From: DASQZK01 sp963809925
GTDB lineage: Bacteria; Bacteroidota; Bacteroidia; Bacteroidales; GCA-2748055
Direction of reading: 5' to 3'
NCBI GenBank assembly: GCA_963809925.1
Contig: CAWELH010000003.1
Span: 598,206-662,205 of the forward strand
DNA: 64,000 nt
Shown: positions 17,540-26,923 of the stretch, piece after piece
Layout of the letters: each line of letters opens with the position of its first letter
How positions within the stretch are numbered: position 1 is the stretch's first letter
The notes under the pieces: model-generated
The model's database searches: none
Told to the model about the DNA's origin: nothing
What the model saw: the letters and a program-made list of their open reading frames with translations, nothing else
Position numbers and translations under genes: made by a program

Positions 17540-18334
17540 TTACACTGAAATTTGTCCCTTTATATGTGGCTGAGCATTGTAATTTTCAAGAATGAAATCA
17601 TCAAAAGTGAAGTTGAAAATCGATTTGACATCCGGATTTATCTTTAACTCAGGCAGAGGTCCCGGGGTGCGTCTCAGCTGCTGATCAACCTGTTCAAGGT
17701 GGTTTAGGTATATATGGGCATCACCCAGCGTGTGGACAAAATCTCCCGCTGTGTATCCGGTAACCTGGGCAACCATCAGAAGTAAAATGGCATAAGAAGC
17801 GATATTGAATGGTACACCCAGAAAAAGGTCGGCGCTGCGCTGGTATAGTTGGCAGGAAAGACGGCCTCCGGCTACATAAAACTGGAAAAGAGCATGGCAG
17901 GGTGGCAGGTTCATATTGTCGAGATCACCGACATTCCATGCGCTGACGATATGTCTTCTTGAGTCAGGATTATTTTTCAGGGAATCGATCAGCCTGGAAA
18001 TCTGGTCGATATGACTGCCGTCCGGAGCGGGCCATGAACGCCACTGATACCCATAGATATGACCGAGATTTCCGTTTTCATCGGCCCATTCATCCCAGAT
18101 CCTGACACCATTGTCGTTCAGATATTTTACATTGGTGTCCCCGTCAAGGAACCAAAGTAATTCATGAAGAATGGATTTTAAATGCAATTTCTTTGTAGTA
18201 AGAAGTGGAAAGCCGTCTTCGAGGTTAAATCGCATTTGATAACCGAAGACACTGATCGTCCCGGTACCCGTCCTGTCAGTTTTCCTTACGCCATTTTCCC
18301 TCACGTGTGAGAGAAGTTCCAGGTACTGTTTCAT
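17540..18334 (-). CDS. thyA: Thymidylate synthase
   Basis: ThyA methylates dUMP to dTMP using methylene-tetrahydrofolate. The protein has 264 residues, the same length as the E. coli enzyme, with the catalytic Cys146 in LPPCHALFQF. Other conserved parts are DRTGTGTISVFG, RIWDEWADENGNLGHIYGYQWR, DSRRHIVSAWNV, QLYQRSADLFLGVPFNIASYA and a C-terminal HPxIKGxxxV-like QPHIKGQISV. First gene of the thyA-folA operon. Confidence 0.98.
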   Translation of the reverse strand: MKQYLELLSHVRENGVRKTDRTGTGTISVFGYQMRFNLEDGFPLLTTKKLHLKSILHELLWFLDGDTNVKYLNDNGVRIWDEWADENGNLGHIYGYQWRSWPAPDGSHIDQISRLIDSLKNNPDSRRHIVSAWNVGDLDNMNLPPCHALFQFYVAGGRLSCQLYQRSADLFLGVPFNIASYAILLLMVAQVTGYTAGDFVHTLGDAHIYLNHLEQVDQQLRRTPGPLPELKINPDVKSIFNFTFDDFILENYNAQPHIKGQISV

Positions 18335-18449
18335 TATAAATCGTTTCCTTGGTTAATCCGGATAAAGGTAAAGAATTTGACATTTGTAATGAAATTTTTG
18401 CCTGTCTTGATATAAACATACAATGTTGAATACTTTTTTTACACAGTGT

Positions 18450-18483
18450 TTTGCCTCATACCATGCAAATCTTAATATCTTAG
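18450..18483 (+). promoter_or_regulatory. Candidate -33/-7 promoter for the AI-2E family gene
   Basis: TTTTG at 18449-18453 and TATCTTAG at 18476-18483 resemble the Bacteroidota -33 TTTG and -7 TAnnTTTG with 22 bp between them and one -7 mismatch. Transcription would start close to the ATG at 18503. Confidence 0.35.
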
Positions 18484-18502
18484 CCGAGAATTTAATACCC
18501 TG

Positions 18503-19603
18503 ATGAACGCATTTACACGGTTTATCTTAATTGCACTGGGGATTATCGGAGCAGGTTTCCTTCTCTGGTATTTCAGTAATATTGTTGCATATATCATCGT
18601 CGCCACGGTACTATCGCTTATCGGCTCACCACTTGTGGAGTTGCTTGGCCGCGTCAGGATAGGACGTTTCAGTATTTCGGCAACAATAAGGGCGCTGCTT
18701 ACATTGATAATTTTATGGGTATTGTTCCTTGGATTTTTCAGAATTTTTATTCCGGTTGTCGCCAGGGAAGCCAATGAACTGTCGCAGATTGATGCCGATA
18801 CATTTATCAATCGCCTTCAGGATCCGATAAATAAGGTCGAAGGTGTGTTTGAACATTTTCAGATATCGGGTGAAGACGGACAGTCGTTAACCGACTACCT
18901 GAAGGCCCGCCTGATCAACGTACTTGACTTCTCCTTTGTTTCAAACCTCTTTGGGTCGATGGCATCGCTTCTCGGTAACATATTTGTGGCCGTGTTCTCC
19001 ATCTCATTTTTTACTTTTTTTCTGCTTAAGGAGCAGAATCTTTTTACAGAAGCTATTGTTCTGATTGTACCCGAAAAGCATGAAACCAATGTCCGCCATG
19101 CCATGCGTTCTGTAAAGCGACTGTTGTCGAGATATTTTATAGGCATCGGATTGCAACTCACCGGTATCCTGATACTGGTCACATCGGGGATGACCATTGT
19201 TGGTCTTGGCTTTAAAAGGAGCCTGCTTATCGGTCTGATCGCTGCCATTCTGAATGTGATTCCTTATCTTGGCCCCCTCATTGGCACCACTCTGGGAATC
19301 CTGCTTGGCCTGGCCTTTAACATTCACATGGAATTCGTAGATTTGGTACCTCTTGCCGGCTATATGCTGGTCGTTTTTCTTGCGGTCCAGGTCATCGACA
19401 ATGTATTCTTTCAACCGATGATTTTTTCGAACAGCGTGAATGCCCACCCGCTCGAAATTTTTCTTGTAATACTCATTGCGGGTAGTGCGGCCGGCGTGGG
19501 AGGAATGATTCTCGCTATCCCCGGTTATACCATATTGCGGGTATTCGCCAAGGAATTTTTAAATAAATTCAGGGTTGTTAAAAAATTGACCGAAAAGATT
19601 TAA
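18503..19603 (+). CDS. AI-2E family (PerM/YdiK-type) membrane transporter
   Basis: A 366-residue polytopic protein with about eight membrane segments in the arrangement of the AI-2E family: two N-terminal pairs (LIALGIIGAGFLLWYF; ALLTLIILWVLFLGFFRIF), a central soluble stretch (NRLQDPINKVEGVFEHFQ), and the conserved C-terminal half (RYFIGIGLQLTGILILVTSG, NVIPYLGPLIGTTLGILLGL, QVIDNVFFQPMIFSNSVNAHPLEIFLVILIAGSAAGVGGMILAIP). Members export diverse small solutes or Na+; the AI-2 link holds for few. Divergent from thyA. The substrate cannot be predicted. Confidence 0.93.
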   Translation: MNAFTRFILIALGIIGAGFLLWYFSNIVAYIIVATVLSLIGSPLVELLGRVRIGRFSISATIRALLTLIILWVLFLGFFRIFIPVVAREANELSQIDADTFINRLQDPINKVEGVFEHFQISGEDGQSLTDYLKARLINVLDFSFVSNLFGSMASLLGNIFVAVFSISFFTFFLLKEQNLFTEAIVLIVPEKHETNVRHAMRSVKRLLSRYFIGIGLQLTGILILVTSGMTIVGLGFKRSLLIGLIAAILNVIPYLGPLIGTTLGILLGLAFNIHMEFVDLVPLAGYMLVVFLAVQVIDNVFFQPMIFSNSVNAHPLEIFLVILIAGSAAGVGGMILAIPGYTILRVFAKEFLNKFRVVKKLTEKI

Positions 19604-19648
19604 TCATTTTTTGCCGGAATCTATATATTTACGTGAACATTAATATGG

Positions 19649-20476
19649 ATGAAGAAGTATGGTTTATTGATAATGCTGGTATGTTTCACTTGTGCAAATC
19701 CGATCAGGGCACAGGTTTTCCTGCATGCTGATACTTCCTCCGGTTGTGGTACACTGAATGTTACATTTTCACTTCTGCCTTCATCCGCTAACGATAGCAT
19801 TGCGGATATTACCTGGAGCTTTGGAAACGGGGCATTTGCTACCGGTAGCCTTTCGCCCACCATTACCTATTCCGAACCGGGAATTTACGATGTAGGCGTT
19901 GTCATTAACGGCTTGAGTAAGATCTCAGAACCTGGCTTCATCAGCGTGTATCCGGTACCTGACCCCAATTTTTATTACAACGATTCCCTCCATGCCACTG
20001 ATTATACATATATTTTTCACCCGAACATGCCTGATACGGGCTCCCTGGATTTTGATTTTAGATGGACCTTTGATGATCTTGCCACGCTGTCGGGCAGGAA
20101 TGCGGTCTACCAGTTCGGCAGTTCCGGAAATCATGATGTAAAACTAGTTGTATCCGCACCTCCCGGCTGTGCAGATTCCACGGTAAGGAATCTTCAGATC
20201 AATGCCCCGTTTGTCTTGCCCAATATCTTTACTCCGAACGGTGATGGTCGCAACGATTACTTCAGGATCAGAACAGACGGGCTGAGCACCTACCGCTTTT
20301 CGGTTTATACAAGATCCGGCGTTCTTGTATTCAAATCAGAGTCTCCATATGTGGTTTGGGATGGCCGGTCTTTTAACGGAGAGGAAATGCGAAACGGGAT
20401 CTATTATTTCACCATAAATCAGCTGGACGGAATTGGTCACGTGCAAACCAACGGATTTGTGCATTTGGTGAGATAA
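19649..20476 (+). CDS. PKD-domain protein with type IX secretion (gliding-motility type) C-terminal domain
   Basis: A 275-residue exported protein: signal peptide to about residue 21 (IRAQ), two PKD-like domains (ITWSFGNGAFATGSLSPTITYSEPG; FRWTFDDLATLSGRNAVYQF), then the CHU_C/type B sorting domain (PNIFTPNGDGRNDYFRI, VYTRSGVLVFK, WDGRSFNGEEMRNGIYYF). That domain directs secretion through the type IX system, so the organism should have T9SS elsewhere. Only binding and adhesion-like domains are present, no enzyme. It begins 45 bp after the AI-2E family gene. Confidence 0.93.
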   Translation: MKKYGLLIMLVCFTCANPIRAQVFLHADTSSGCGTLNVTFSLLPSSANDSIADITWSFGNGAFATGSLSPTITYSEPGIYDVGVVINGLSKISEPGFISVYPVPDPNFYYNDSLHATDYTYIFHPNMPDTGSLDFDFRWTFDDLATLSGRNAVYQFGSSGNHDVKLVVSAPPGCADSTVRNLQINAPFVLPNIFTPNGDGRNDYFRIRTDGLSTYRFSVYTRSGVLVFKSESPYVVWDGRSFNGEEMRNGIYYFTINQLDGIGHVQTNGFVHLVR

Positions 20477-20552
20477 CCCCGTTATCATTATTAATTTATT
20501 TTAAATAAGGGAATATTTTGGAAACCTGGGGATGCAGTTTATCTGAAATTCA

Positions 20553-20560
20553 TATCTTTG
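20553..20560 (+). promoter_or_regulatory. Candidate -7 element for the act operon
   Basis: TATCTTTG is a perfect TAnnTTTG match 79 bp before the actA ATG. No clear -33 partner is seen at the usual distance. Confidence 0.4.
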
Positions 20561-20639
20561 GTTATGTATGCTTTTAAGACCTGCTTCCTGAAAGGTTAAC
20601 ACATACGGAAACTTCTTTACTAACCTTAAACAACCAGGA

Positions 20640-21806
20640 ATGATAATTTTTTCCGTCCACCACATCAAGAAAAGCATTCTGATCTTCCTTTTTGTATTGA
20701 TTCTTGGAATTATCCCGGCATCGTCGTTCCTCACTGCACAATCTACCGGTGCAGATTCTCTTGACATCAGACTTGAAAATCTTACTGCTGCTGAGCTGAC
20801 CAGGGGAGAACGCCTGTTTTATGGCCTGGTATACAGAGAAGACAGATCCGTAAACTGTACCAGTTGTCACAATACGGTATTTATCGACACACTTAACTGG
20901 AATCCCGATGCAATGGCGATTTCCATGAAGTATAAGGACCGGTCTGTCAATGATCTCGTTAAAACACTCCTCAAACCCCGGGGCAGAAAATTATCTGAAG
21001 TTCACAAGGACTTCAACCTGACCAATGAAGATATTGTAATGATCAAAGGCTTCATGGATCATTTTACAACCATCGGAATCACCCCTCCCAAACCTGTTCT
21101 CAACAAGTTTATTCTTTTCGTTCTGGCGATCCTGCTGTTTCTGGGTGCGGTGACAGATCTGATCTTCATTAAAAAAATCGATAAAAAATGGGTACACCTG
21201 ATCGTTATCCTGGGTACCGGATATTTTATCACAAATACATTGGTTGTTGAAGCCGTCAGTATAGGAAGGTCGCAGTACTATCAGCCCGATCAGCCTGTTA
21301 AATTTTCTCATGCCGTTCATGCCGGACAGAATAAGACAGCTTGTATTTATTGTCACAGCTCTGCCGAGTACAGCAAGGATCCAGGCATTCCCGGTGTGAA
21401 TGTTTGTATGAACTGCCACCTGATCATCAGAAATGGCACCAGGTCGGGTTCCTTTGAAATCGCAAAGGTTATCGATGCTTATCAGAATAAAAAGCCAATT
21501 CCGTGGATTCGCGTTCATCACCTTCCTGATCATGTGTTTTTCAGTCACGCTCAGCATGTCAGCGTTGGAAAGGTCGACTGTATTGAATGCCATGGCGATG
21601 TAACTAAAATGGACAGGGTGATGCAGGTATCTGACCTGTCTATGGGCTGGTGCATCGATTGTCACAGGACCAGGGAGGTCAACTTCCATGACAATGCGTT
21701 TTACAGTCAGTATAAAAAACTGAAGAAAAAAATTAATGATGGTGAACTTGATAAAATTACCGTTGAGCAAATTGGCGGTACTGAATGCATGAAGTGTCAT
21801 TACTAG
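20640..21806 (+). CDS. actA: Alternative complex III multiheme cytochrome c subunit ActA
   Basis: ActA carries c-type hemes that take electrons from the quinol-oxidising core of alternative complex III. The 388-residue protein has a signal segment (residues ~11-33) and six CxxCH sites. One is in an N-terminal cytochrome-like domain (CTSCH, residues 73-77). After a membrane segment (FILFVLAILLFLGAVTDLIF) come five more: CIYCH, CMNCH, CIECH, CIDCH and CMKCH, the last at the extreme C-terminus. ActA of characterised complexes is described as pentaheme, so the N-terminal domain looks like an extra monoheme module. It leads the actABCDEF run, though 213 bp separate it from actB. Confidence 0.93.
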   Translation: MIIFSVHHIKKSILIFLFVLILGIIPASSFLTAQSTGADSLDIRLENLTAAELTRGERLFYGLVYREDRSVNCTSCHNTVFIDTLNWNPDAMAISMKYKDRSVNDLVKTLLKPRGRKLSEVHKDFNLTNEDIVMIKGFMDHFTTIGITPPKPVLNKFILFVLAILLFLGAVTDLIFIKKIDKKWVHLIVILGTGYFITNTLVVEAVSIGRSQYYQPDQPVKFSHAVHAGQNKTACIYCHSSAEYSKDPGIPGVNVCMNCHLIIRNGTRSGSFEIAKVIDAYQNKKPIPWIRVHHLPDHVFFSHAQHVSVGKVDCIECHGDVTKMDRVMQVSDLSMGWCIDCHRTREVNFHDNAFYSQYKKLKKKINDGELDKITVEQIGGTECMKCHY

Positions 21807-22019
21807 TCAGGAAATGAATAGATTGTTCCCGGTCGCCGTACGTTCATTATAGAAAAGAAATCATTCCCGGATAGGTTGTAACCGGGTTAGCTCTTCGAAA
21901 AGTGAAGCTACCTGTTGAACCTGACCAGTGGATTTGAGGTTATTATGCCGGAAACGTTTGCTTTGAGACTTGTACTTCAGGGAAAGTCCGGAAGTATGTA
22001 TAAATGAAATATCAGACCT

Positions 22020-24980
22020 ATGAAAAAATACTGGAAAAGCCTTGAACAATTCCACGACATTCCCGATCCGGAGGAAGATAGACATGAAGACGAACACAAA
22101 AATGCCGTTCTCGACCTTTTTCAGGATGAGCTGGCCAATGCACATTCGTCCAGGAGAGATTTTCTGAAGCTTTTCGGCTTCAGTGTTACCACGGCTGCCC
22201 TGGTAGCCAGTTGTGAAAAGCCCGTTGAAAAGGCCATTCCTTATGTCATTCAGCCTGAGGAAATAACACCTGGGAAAGCCCGTTTCTATGCTTCGGCGAT
22301 GTTCGACGGGAAAGATTTCTGCAGTGTACTCGTTAAAACCCGTGATGGCAGGCCGATCAAAATTGAAGGAAATGAACTGGCCGATTTTAACCAGGGAGGT
22401 ACCACAGCCAGAAACCAGGCAACAGTGTTGTCACTGTATGATGATGCCAGGCTGAAGAAGCCCATGGCCGGAAAAAAATCGATGTCATGGGAGGAAATGG
22501 ATAAAGAGGTGCTGTCGAAACTGGCTTCAGCTTCGGAAAACGGCCGGGATATCGTTCTTCTTACCTCTACCATCATCTCTCCTTCCACAATAAGGCTTAT
22601 CAATGAGTTCAGCAAAACATACAACAATTTTCGCTGGGTTACCTATGATGCGGTATCCTGTTCCGGGATCCTTGAAGCCAATGAAAGATCTTTCGGGCAG
22701 GCTTTTATACCGGACTACCGATTCGACAAAGCCGACCTGGTTGTCAGCTTCGGTGCCGATTTCCTGGGCTCATGGATCGCACCAGTCCGCTTCATCCGGC
22801 TGTATACAAAGAGGAGAAAGCTTGATGATGGACAGAAAGCCATGATCAGACATATCCAGGTCGAAGCGGGAATGAGCCTTACCGGAAGCAATGCCGATCT
22901 TCGGATACCCATCAAACCCTCCGCTGAAAAATCAATGCTTTCTGGCATTTATGCCGCTATCTCGGGAAGAAATGACGGTTCAAAAGATCCGGATGCTCAG
23001 AAAATTACGGCTGAACTGTTGGCCCATAAAGGCAAATCACTTGTGATTTCAGGCAGCAATGATCCTGATTGCCAGGTCCTCGTGAATGCCATCAATCACG
23101 AACTGGGCAATATTCATAACACCGTGGATGTTAATATGCCACTAAACCTTGCAAGGGGAAGGGACCAGGATATGGCAGCCCTCGTTGACGATATGAATTT
23201 GGGAAAAGTAGGCGCCATTCTGATGTACAATGTAAACCCGGTTTACGATTACCCGGAAGCAGAACGTTTTGTTTCCGGCCTTCAAAAAGCGGATCTTTCC
23301 GTTGCTTTTTCCGGAAGTGCGTCCGAAACCGCCGGGCAGGCTTCACACGTATGTCCGGTTCATCATGCGCTGGAATCATGGGACGACTTTGAAGTCAGCC
23401 CGGGCAAGCTCTATCTTTCACAACCATGCATCAGTCCGCTTTTTGATACACGGTCCTTCCAGGACAGCCTCCTCACCTGGATGGGGGAAGACAGGGATTA
23501 CTACCATTATATTATGAAAAACTGGGAGGAAACATGGTTTACCGGTAAGGGCGATTTTACTTCCTTCTGGAATAAGAGTCTGAGGGATGGTGTCTACTCC
23601 TACAAGGTTTCGGGTGACTGGCCGGCCGACTTTAATCCCAATGCGCTTGTAAATCTGTCAGATAGCACGGAACGTCCAGCCAGTACGGGCTTTGAGATTA
23701 TTTTTGCCGACAGCGTACAAATGGGAGACGGCAGGCATGCCAACAATCCGTGGCTGCAGGAATTGCCCGATCCTATTGCTAAGGTGACATGGGAGAATGT
23801 ATTGATGATTTCTCCCGCCGATGCCGAAGCTCTTACACTTCAGACCGGGGATGTTGTAAAGATAGGTAGTGATATTCAGATCCCGGTTTTAATACAGCCT
23901 GGACAAACCCGGGGGACATGTGTAGCTTCCCTCGGTTACGGTCGCAAAAATACTGGAAAGGTTGCTGACGGAACTGGTGTTAATGTTTATCCACTGGTGG
24001 AAACGGCCAGCGGACGACGGATATTCCACAGCACAATTGACAGCCTCGAGCCTACCGGGAAATCGGTAAAGCTCGCCGTCACACAGGCACACAATTCCAT
24101 GGAAGGAAGGCATATTGTCAGGGAAACAAGCCTGGAAGCGTATCTTAAAAATCCCTCTTCAGGCAATGAAATGCATGCAGAATATGAGAGCCATCATAAG
24201 ACCTTATACCCGGAGCCCGAATTCAAGGGCTTCCATTGGGGAATGGTTGTGGATCTTAACTCATGTATAGGTTGCAATGCCTGTGTCATCGCCTGCCAGG
24301 CGGAGAACAACACACCGGTAGTGGGTAAAGATGAAGTATACCGAAGGCGGATCATGCACTGGATGAAGATCGACAGGTACTACGGCGGTGAACCGGAAAA
24401 CCCGGAGGTATTGTACCAGCCAGTCATGTGTCAGCATTGCGATAATGCGCCGTGTGAAAATGTTTGCCCGGTATCGGCTACGAATCACAGTAGTGAGGGC
24501 CTGAACCAAATGACATATAACCGCTGCATCGGAACGAAATATTGCATCAATAACTGTCCATACCGGGTCAGACGATTTAACTGGTACCAGTACACCGACA
24601 ATAAAAAATTTGATTTTAACACGCATTCCGACCTGGGTAAACTGGTTCTGAATCCTGATGTAACGGTTCGTGACCGTGGTGTGGTTGAAAAGTGTACGTT
24701 TTGTGTTCAGAGGATACAGGAAAAGAAACTTCAAGCGAAACTTGAAAACAGAATACTGCATGACGGTGAAGTCAGACCGGCATGTGTACAGGCCTGTCCG
24801 GCTGAAGCACTGGTTTTCGGGGATATGAACGATCCTGAAAGCAAGGTTTCGAAGTTAAAAAAGGATGCAAGAAACTATCACCTTCTTGAGGAACTACATA
24901 CGCTTCCTTCGGTTGGTTACCTTACAATGGTCAGGAACCAAAAAGAAGGAGAAAGAGACGACGAAGGAGATAATACGTAA
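22020..24980 (+). CDS. actB: Alternative complex III iron-sulfur subunit ActB
   Basis: A 986-residue protein fusing a molybdopterin-oxidoreductase-like domain to a ferredoxin-type domain. A twin-arginine signal sits at about residues 42-60 (SRRDFLKLFGF) and is followed by a lipobox-like VASC. The N-terminal part resembles the catalytic subunit of the DMSO-reductase family; in Act complexes it holds no molybdenum cofactor. The C-terminal part has four cysteine clusters: CIGCNACVIACQAEN, CQHCDNAPCENVCP, CIGTKYCINNCPYR with KCTFC, and ACVQACPAEA. It would relay electrons from quinol toward ActA/ActE. Confidence 0.96.
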   Translation: MKKYWKSLEQFHDIPDPEEDRHEDEHKNAVLDLFQDELANAHSSRRDFLKLFGFSVTTAALVASCEKPVEKAIPYVIQPEEITPGKARFYASAMFDGKDFCSVLVKTRDGRPIKIEGNELADFNQGGTTARNQATVLSLYDDARLKKPMAGKKSMSWEEMDKEVLSKLASASENGRDIVLLTSTIISPSTIRLINEFSKTYNNFRWVTYDAVSCSGILEANERSFGQAFIPDYRFDKADLVVSFGADFLGSWIAPVRFIRLYTKRRKLDDGQKAMIRHIQVEAGMSLTGSNADLRIPIKPSAEKSMLSGIYAAISGRNDGSKDPDAQKITAELLAHKGKSLVISGSNDPDCQVLVNAINHELGNIHNTVDVNMPLNLARGRDQDMAALVDDMNLGKVGAILMYNVNPVYDYPEAERFVSGLQKADLSVAFSGSASETAGQASHVCPVHHALESWDDFEVSPGKLYLSQPCISPLFDTRSFQDSLLTWMGEDRDYYHYIMKNWEETWFTGKGDFTSFWNKSLRDGVYSYKVSGDWPADFNPNALVNLSDSTERPASTGFEIIFADSVQMGDGRHANNPWLQELPDPIAKVTWENVLMISPADAEALTLQTGDVVKIGSDIQIPVLIQPGQTRGTCVASLGYGRKNTGKVADGTGVNVYPLVETASGRRIFHSTIDSLEPTGKSVKLAVTQAHNSMEGRHIVRETSLEAYLKNPSSGNEMHAEYESHHKTLYPEPEFKGFHWGMVVDLNSCIGCNACVIACQAENNTPVVGKDEVYRRRIMHWMKIDRYYGGEPENPEVLYQPVMCQHCDNAPCENVCPVSATNHSSEGLNQMTYNRCIGTKYCINNCPYRVRRFNWYQYTDNKKFDFNTHSDLGKLVLNPDVTVRDRGVVEKCTFCVQRIQEKKLQAKLENRILHDGEVRPACVQACPAEALVFGDMNDPESKVSKLKKDARNYHLLEELHTLPSVGYLTMVRNQKEGERDDEGDNT

Positions 24981-25000
24981 CATTACAAAATTTCCTGCCC

Positions 25001-26362
25001 ATGTATAACAGATCTCTCAGAGGACCCTTAATAAAAGGTGACAAGACCTACGCACAGATCAGCAGTGAAATACTAAGGCCTATGGATGAGCGTCCGGGCC
25101 TTTGGTGGTTCGCTGCCATGACCTTGGCCACACTGGCCACACTGTGGGGCATGATAGCCATCTATGTTACAGTTTCGCAGGGTATTGGCACCTGGGGTGT
25201 AAATAATACCGTGGCCTGGGGATGGGCGATCATCAATTTTGTCTGGTGGATCGGGATTGGTCATGCCGGTACGGCATTTTCGATCTTCCTGCTAATCCTG
25301 AGACAGAAATGGAGGACGTCCATCAACCGGTCAGCAGAAGCTATGACCGTTATTGCAGTTGGTTGTGCGGCACTTTTCCCTGCCCTGCATATGGGACGTA
25401 TATGGCTCGCTTTTTATATTTTCCCCTATCCAAATACCAGGGGACCGCTTTGGGTGAACTTTAACTCACCCTTATTCTGGGATTTCATTGCCATTACATC
25501 ATACCTGCTTATCTCATTTTCATTCTGGTACCTTGGCATGCTTCCCGACTTCGCAACGATTCGCGACAGGACGAAATCCAAAGTCAGAAAAGCTGTGTAT
25601 GGCTTTTTCGCCATGGGATGGACCGGCTCATCGCGCGACTGGATACGTTTTGATTCCCTTGGTTTTATCCTTGGAGGTATAGCTGCAGTGCTCGTAGTTT
25701 CCGTGCACTCTATCGTTGCCACCGATTTTGCCGCATCGATTGAGCCCGGCTGGCATACCACCATCTTTCCACCCTATTTCGTGATCGGAGCGATATTTTC
25801 CGGTTTTGCCATGGTGATGACTCTAATGGTGATCATGCGGAAGATGTACAAACTGAATGATTACATCACAGATGATCACATGGATGCCATAGCAAGAATC
25901 CTGATATTTATCTCACTCATCATGGGAAGTTCTTATGTGACAGAGATATTTGTAGCCTGGTATTCCAATAATGATTTTGAGATGTTTACTTTCTTCCATA
26001 ACCTGGCAACGGGCGAGTATTCACTTCAATTCTGGACCATGTTCATTTTCAATGCCCTTGTGCCTCAGTTGTTCTGGTTTAAGAAGCTAAGGAAAAATAC
26101 GTGGAGCTTGCTCATCATATCCCTGGTAATCAATGTCGGTATGTGGTTTGAACGCTATAATATCGTCGTCGGATCGCTTTCAAAAGACTATCTTCCCTCC
26201 AATTGGGCAAGTTATTCACCCACATGGGTTGAGGTAGGGACTTATGTTGGAACACTCGGAATCTTTGCTTCCGGGATCCTGCTATTCTTCAGGTACCTTC
26301 CCGTTATCGCCGTGAGTGAGGTGAAGGGTGTCCTGCATGTGGGAAGTAAGAAAGAGGATTAA
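25001..26362 (+). CDS. actC: Alternative complex III quinol-binding membrane subunit ActC (NrfD-like)
   Basis: A 453-residue NrfD/PsrC-family membrane protein with about ten helices. The soluble start (MYNRSLRGPLIKGDKTYAQIS) precedes the first helix; helices carry WWIGIGHAGTAFSIFLLILRQ, WRTSINRSAEAMT, HMGRIWLAFYIFPYP, and near the end IVVGSLSKDYLPSNW. NrfD subunits oxidise menaquinol at the periplasmic face. The gene starts 20 bp after actB and ends 6 bp before actD, so it is in the act operon. Confidence 0.96.
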   Translation: MYNRSLRGPLIKGDKTYAQISSEILRPMDERPGLWWFAAMTLATLATLWGMIAIYVTVSQGIGTWGVNNTVAWGWAIINFVWWIGIGHAGTAFSIFLLILRQKWRTSINRSAEAMTVIAVGCAALFPALHMGRIWLAFYIFPYPNTRGPLWVNFNSPLFWDFIAITSYLLISFSFWYLGMLPDFATIRDRTKSKVRKAVYGFFAMGWTGSSRDWIRFDSLGFILGGIAAVLVVSVHSIVATDFAASIEPGWHTTIFPPYFVIGAIFSGFAMVMTLMVIMRKMYKLNDYITDDHMDAIARILIFISLIMGSSYVTEIFVAWYSNNDFEMFTFFHNLATGEYSLQFWTMFIFNALVPQLFWFKKLRKNTWSLLIISLVINVGMWFERYNIVVGSLSKDYLPSNWASYSPTWVEVGTYVGTLGIFASGILLFFRYLPVIAVSEVKGVLHVGSKKED

Positions 26363-26368
26363 ACTTAA

Positions 26369-26920
26369 ATGGTTGATCATATGACCGGTAAATTTAAAAT
26401 AGGTGTATTTGCTGAAGAGGAAAAGATGGTCTCTTCACTGAAAGAACTGCTTCAAAAAGGGTATGCCGTCCAGGATGTGTATATGCCTTATCCGGTTCAT
26501 GAGGTCCTGCATCTTCTGAAACGGAAATCCAGACTTCCCACCGCTGCCTATTTCTACGGACTTTTCGGTGCGGCAGGCGTCCTTGGATTCCTATATTTTG
26601 CTGCCGTCTTGAACTGGCCCATCGTTTACGGCGGGAAACCATTTAATTCATTTCCCTCTTTCATCGTGATTACCGTTGTTCTTACAATACTTACCGTTAC
26701 GTTAACAAGTCTTGCCTCATTCTCGGCAGCTTCGGGATTATATCCCGGAAGCGAGAAACATATATTCGACGAGCGGGTTACCAACGATAAGTTTGTCATT
26801 GTACTTGACATCGCCTCGCTGGGTGAGGATAAACTGAAGGAAGTAGCAGGAATTTTCAAGAATGAAGGTGCTGAGGAAGTGCGGGATACGGTACTTGAAG
26901 TTAAAAAACGAAAATCTTAG
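26369..26920 (+). CDS. actD: Alternative complex III subunit ActD (DUF3341)
   Basis: The 183-residue protein begins with a soluble domain (GVFAEEEKMVSSLKELLQKGYAVQDVYMPYPVHEV) typical of DUF3341, then two membrane helices (YFYGLFGAAGVLGFLYFAAVL; FPSFIVITVVLTILTVTLTSL) and a C-terminal soluble part (VLDIASLGEDKLKEVAGIFKNEGAEEVRD). It is a structural, cofactor-free subunit. Only 3 bp separate it from actE. Confidence 0.95.
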   Translation: MVDHMTGKFKIGVFAEEEKMVSSLKELLQKGYAVQDVYMPYPVHEVLHLLKRKSRLPTAAYFYGLFGAAGVLGFLYFAAVLNWPIVYGGKPFNSFPSFIVITVVLTILTVTLTSLASFSAASGLYPGSEKHIFDERVTNDKFVIVLDIASLGEDKLKEVAGIFKNEGAEEVRDTVLEVKKRKS

Positions 26921-26923
26921 TTT

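Noticed and set aside
22020..24980. ActB as an active molybdenum oxidoreductase
   Set aside because: Context (actA-F) and the fused ferredoxin domain identify it as the Act complex subunit, in which the molybdopterin-like domain is known to lack the cofactor.
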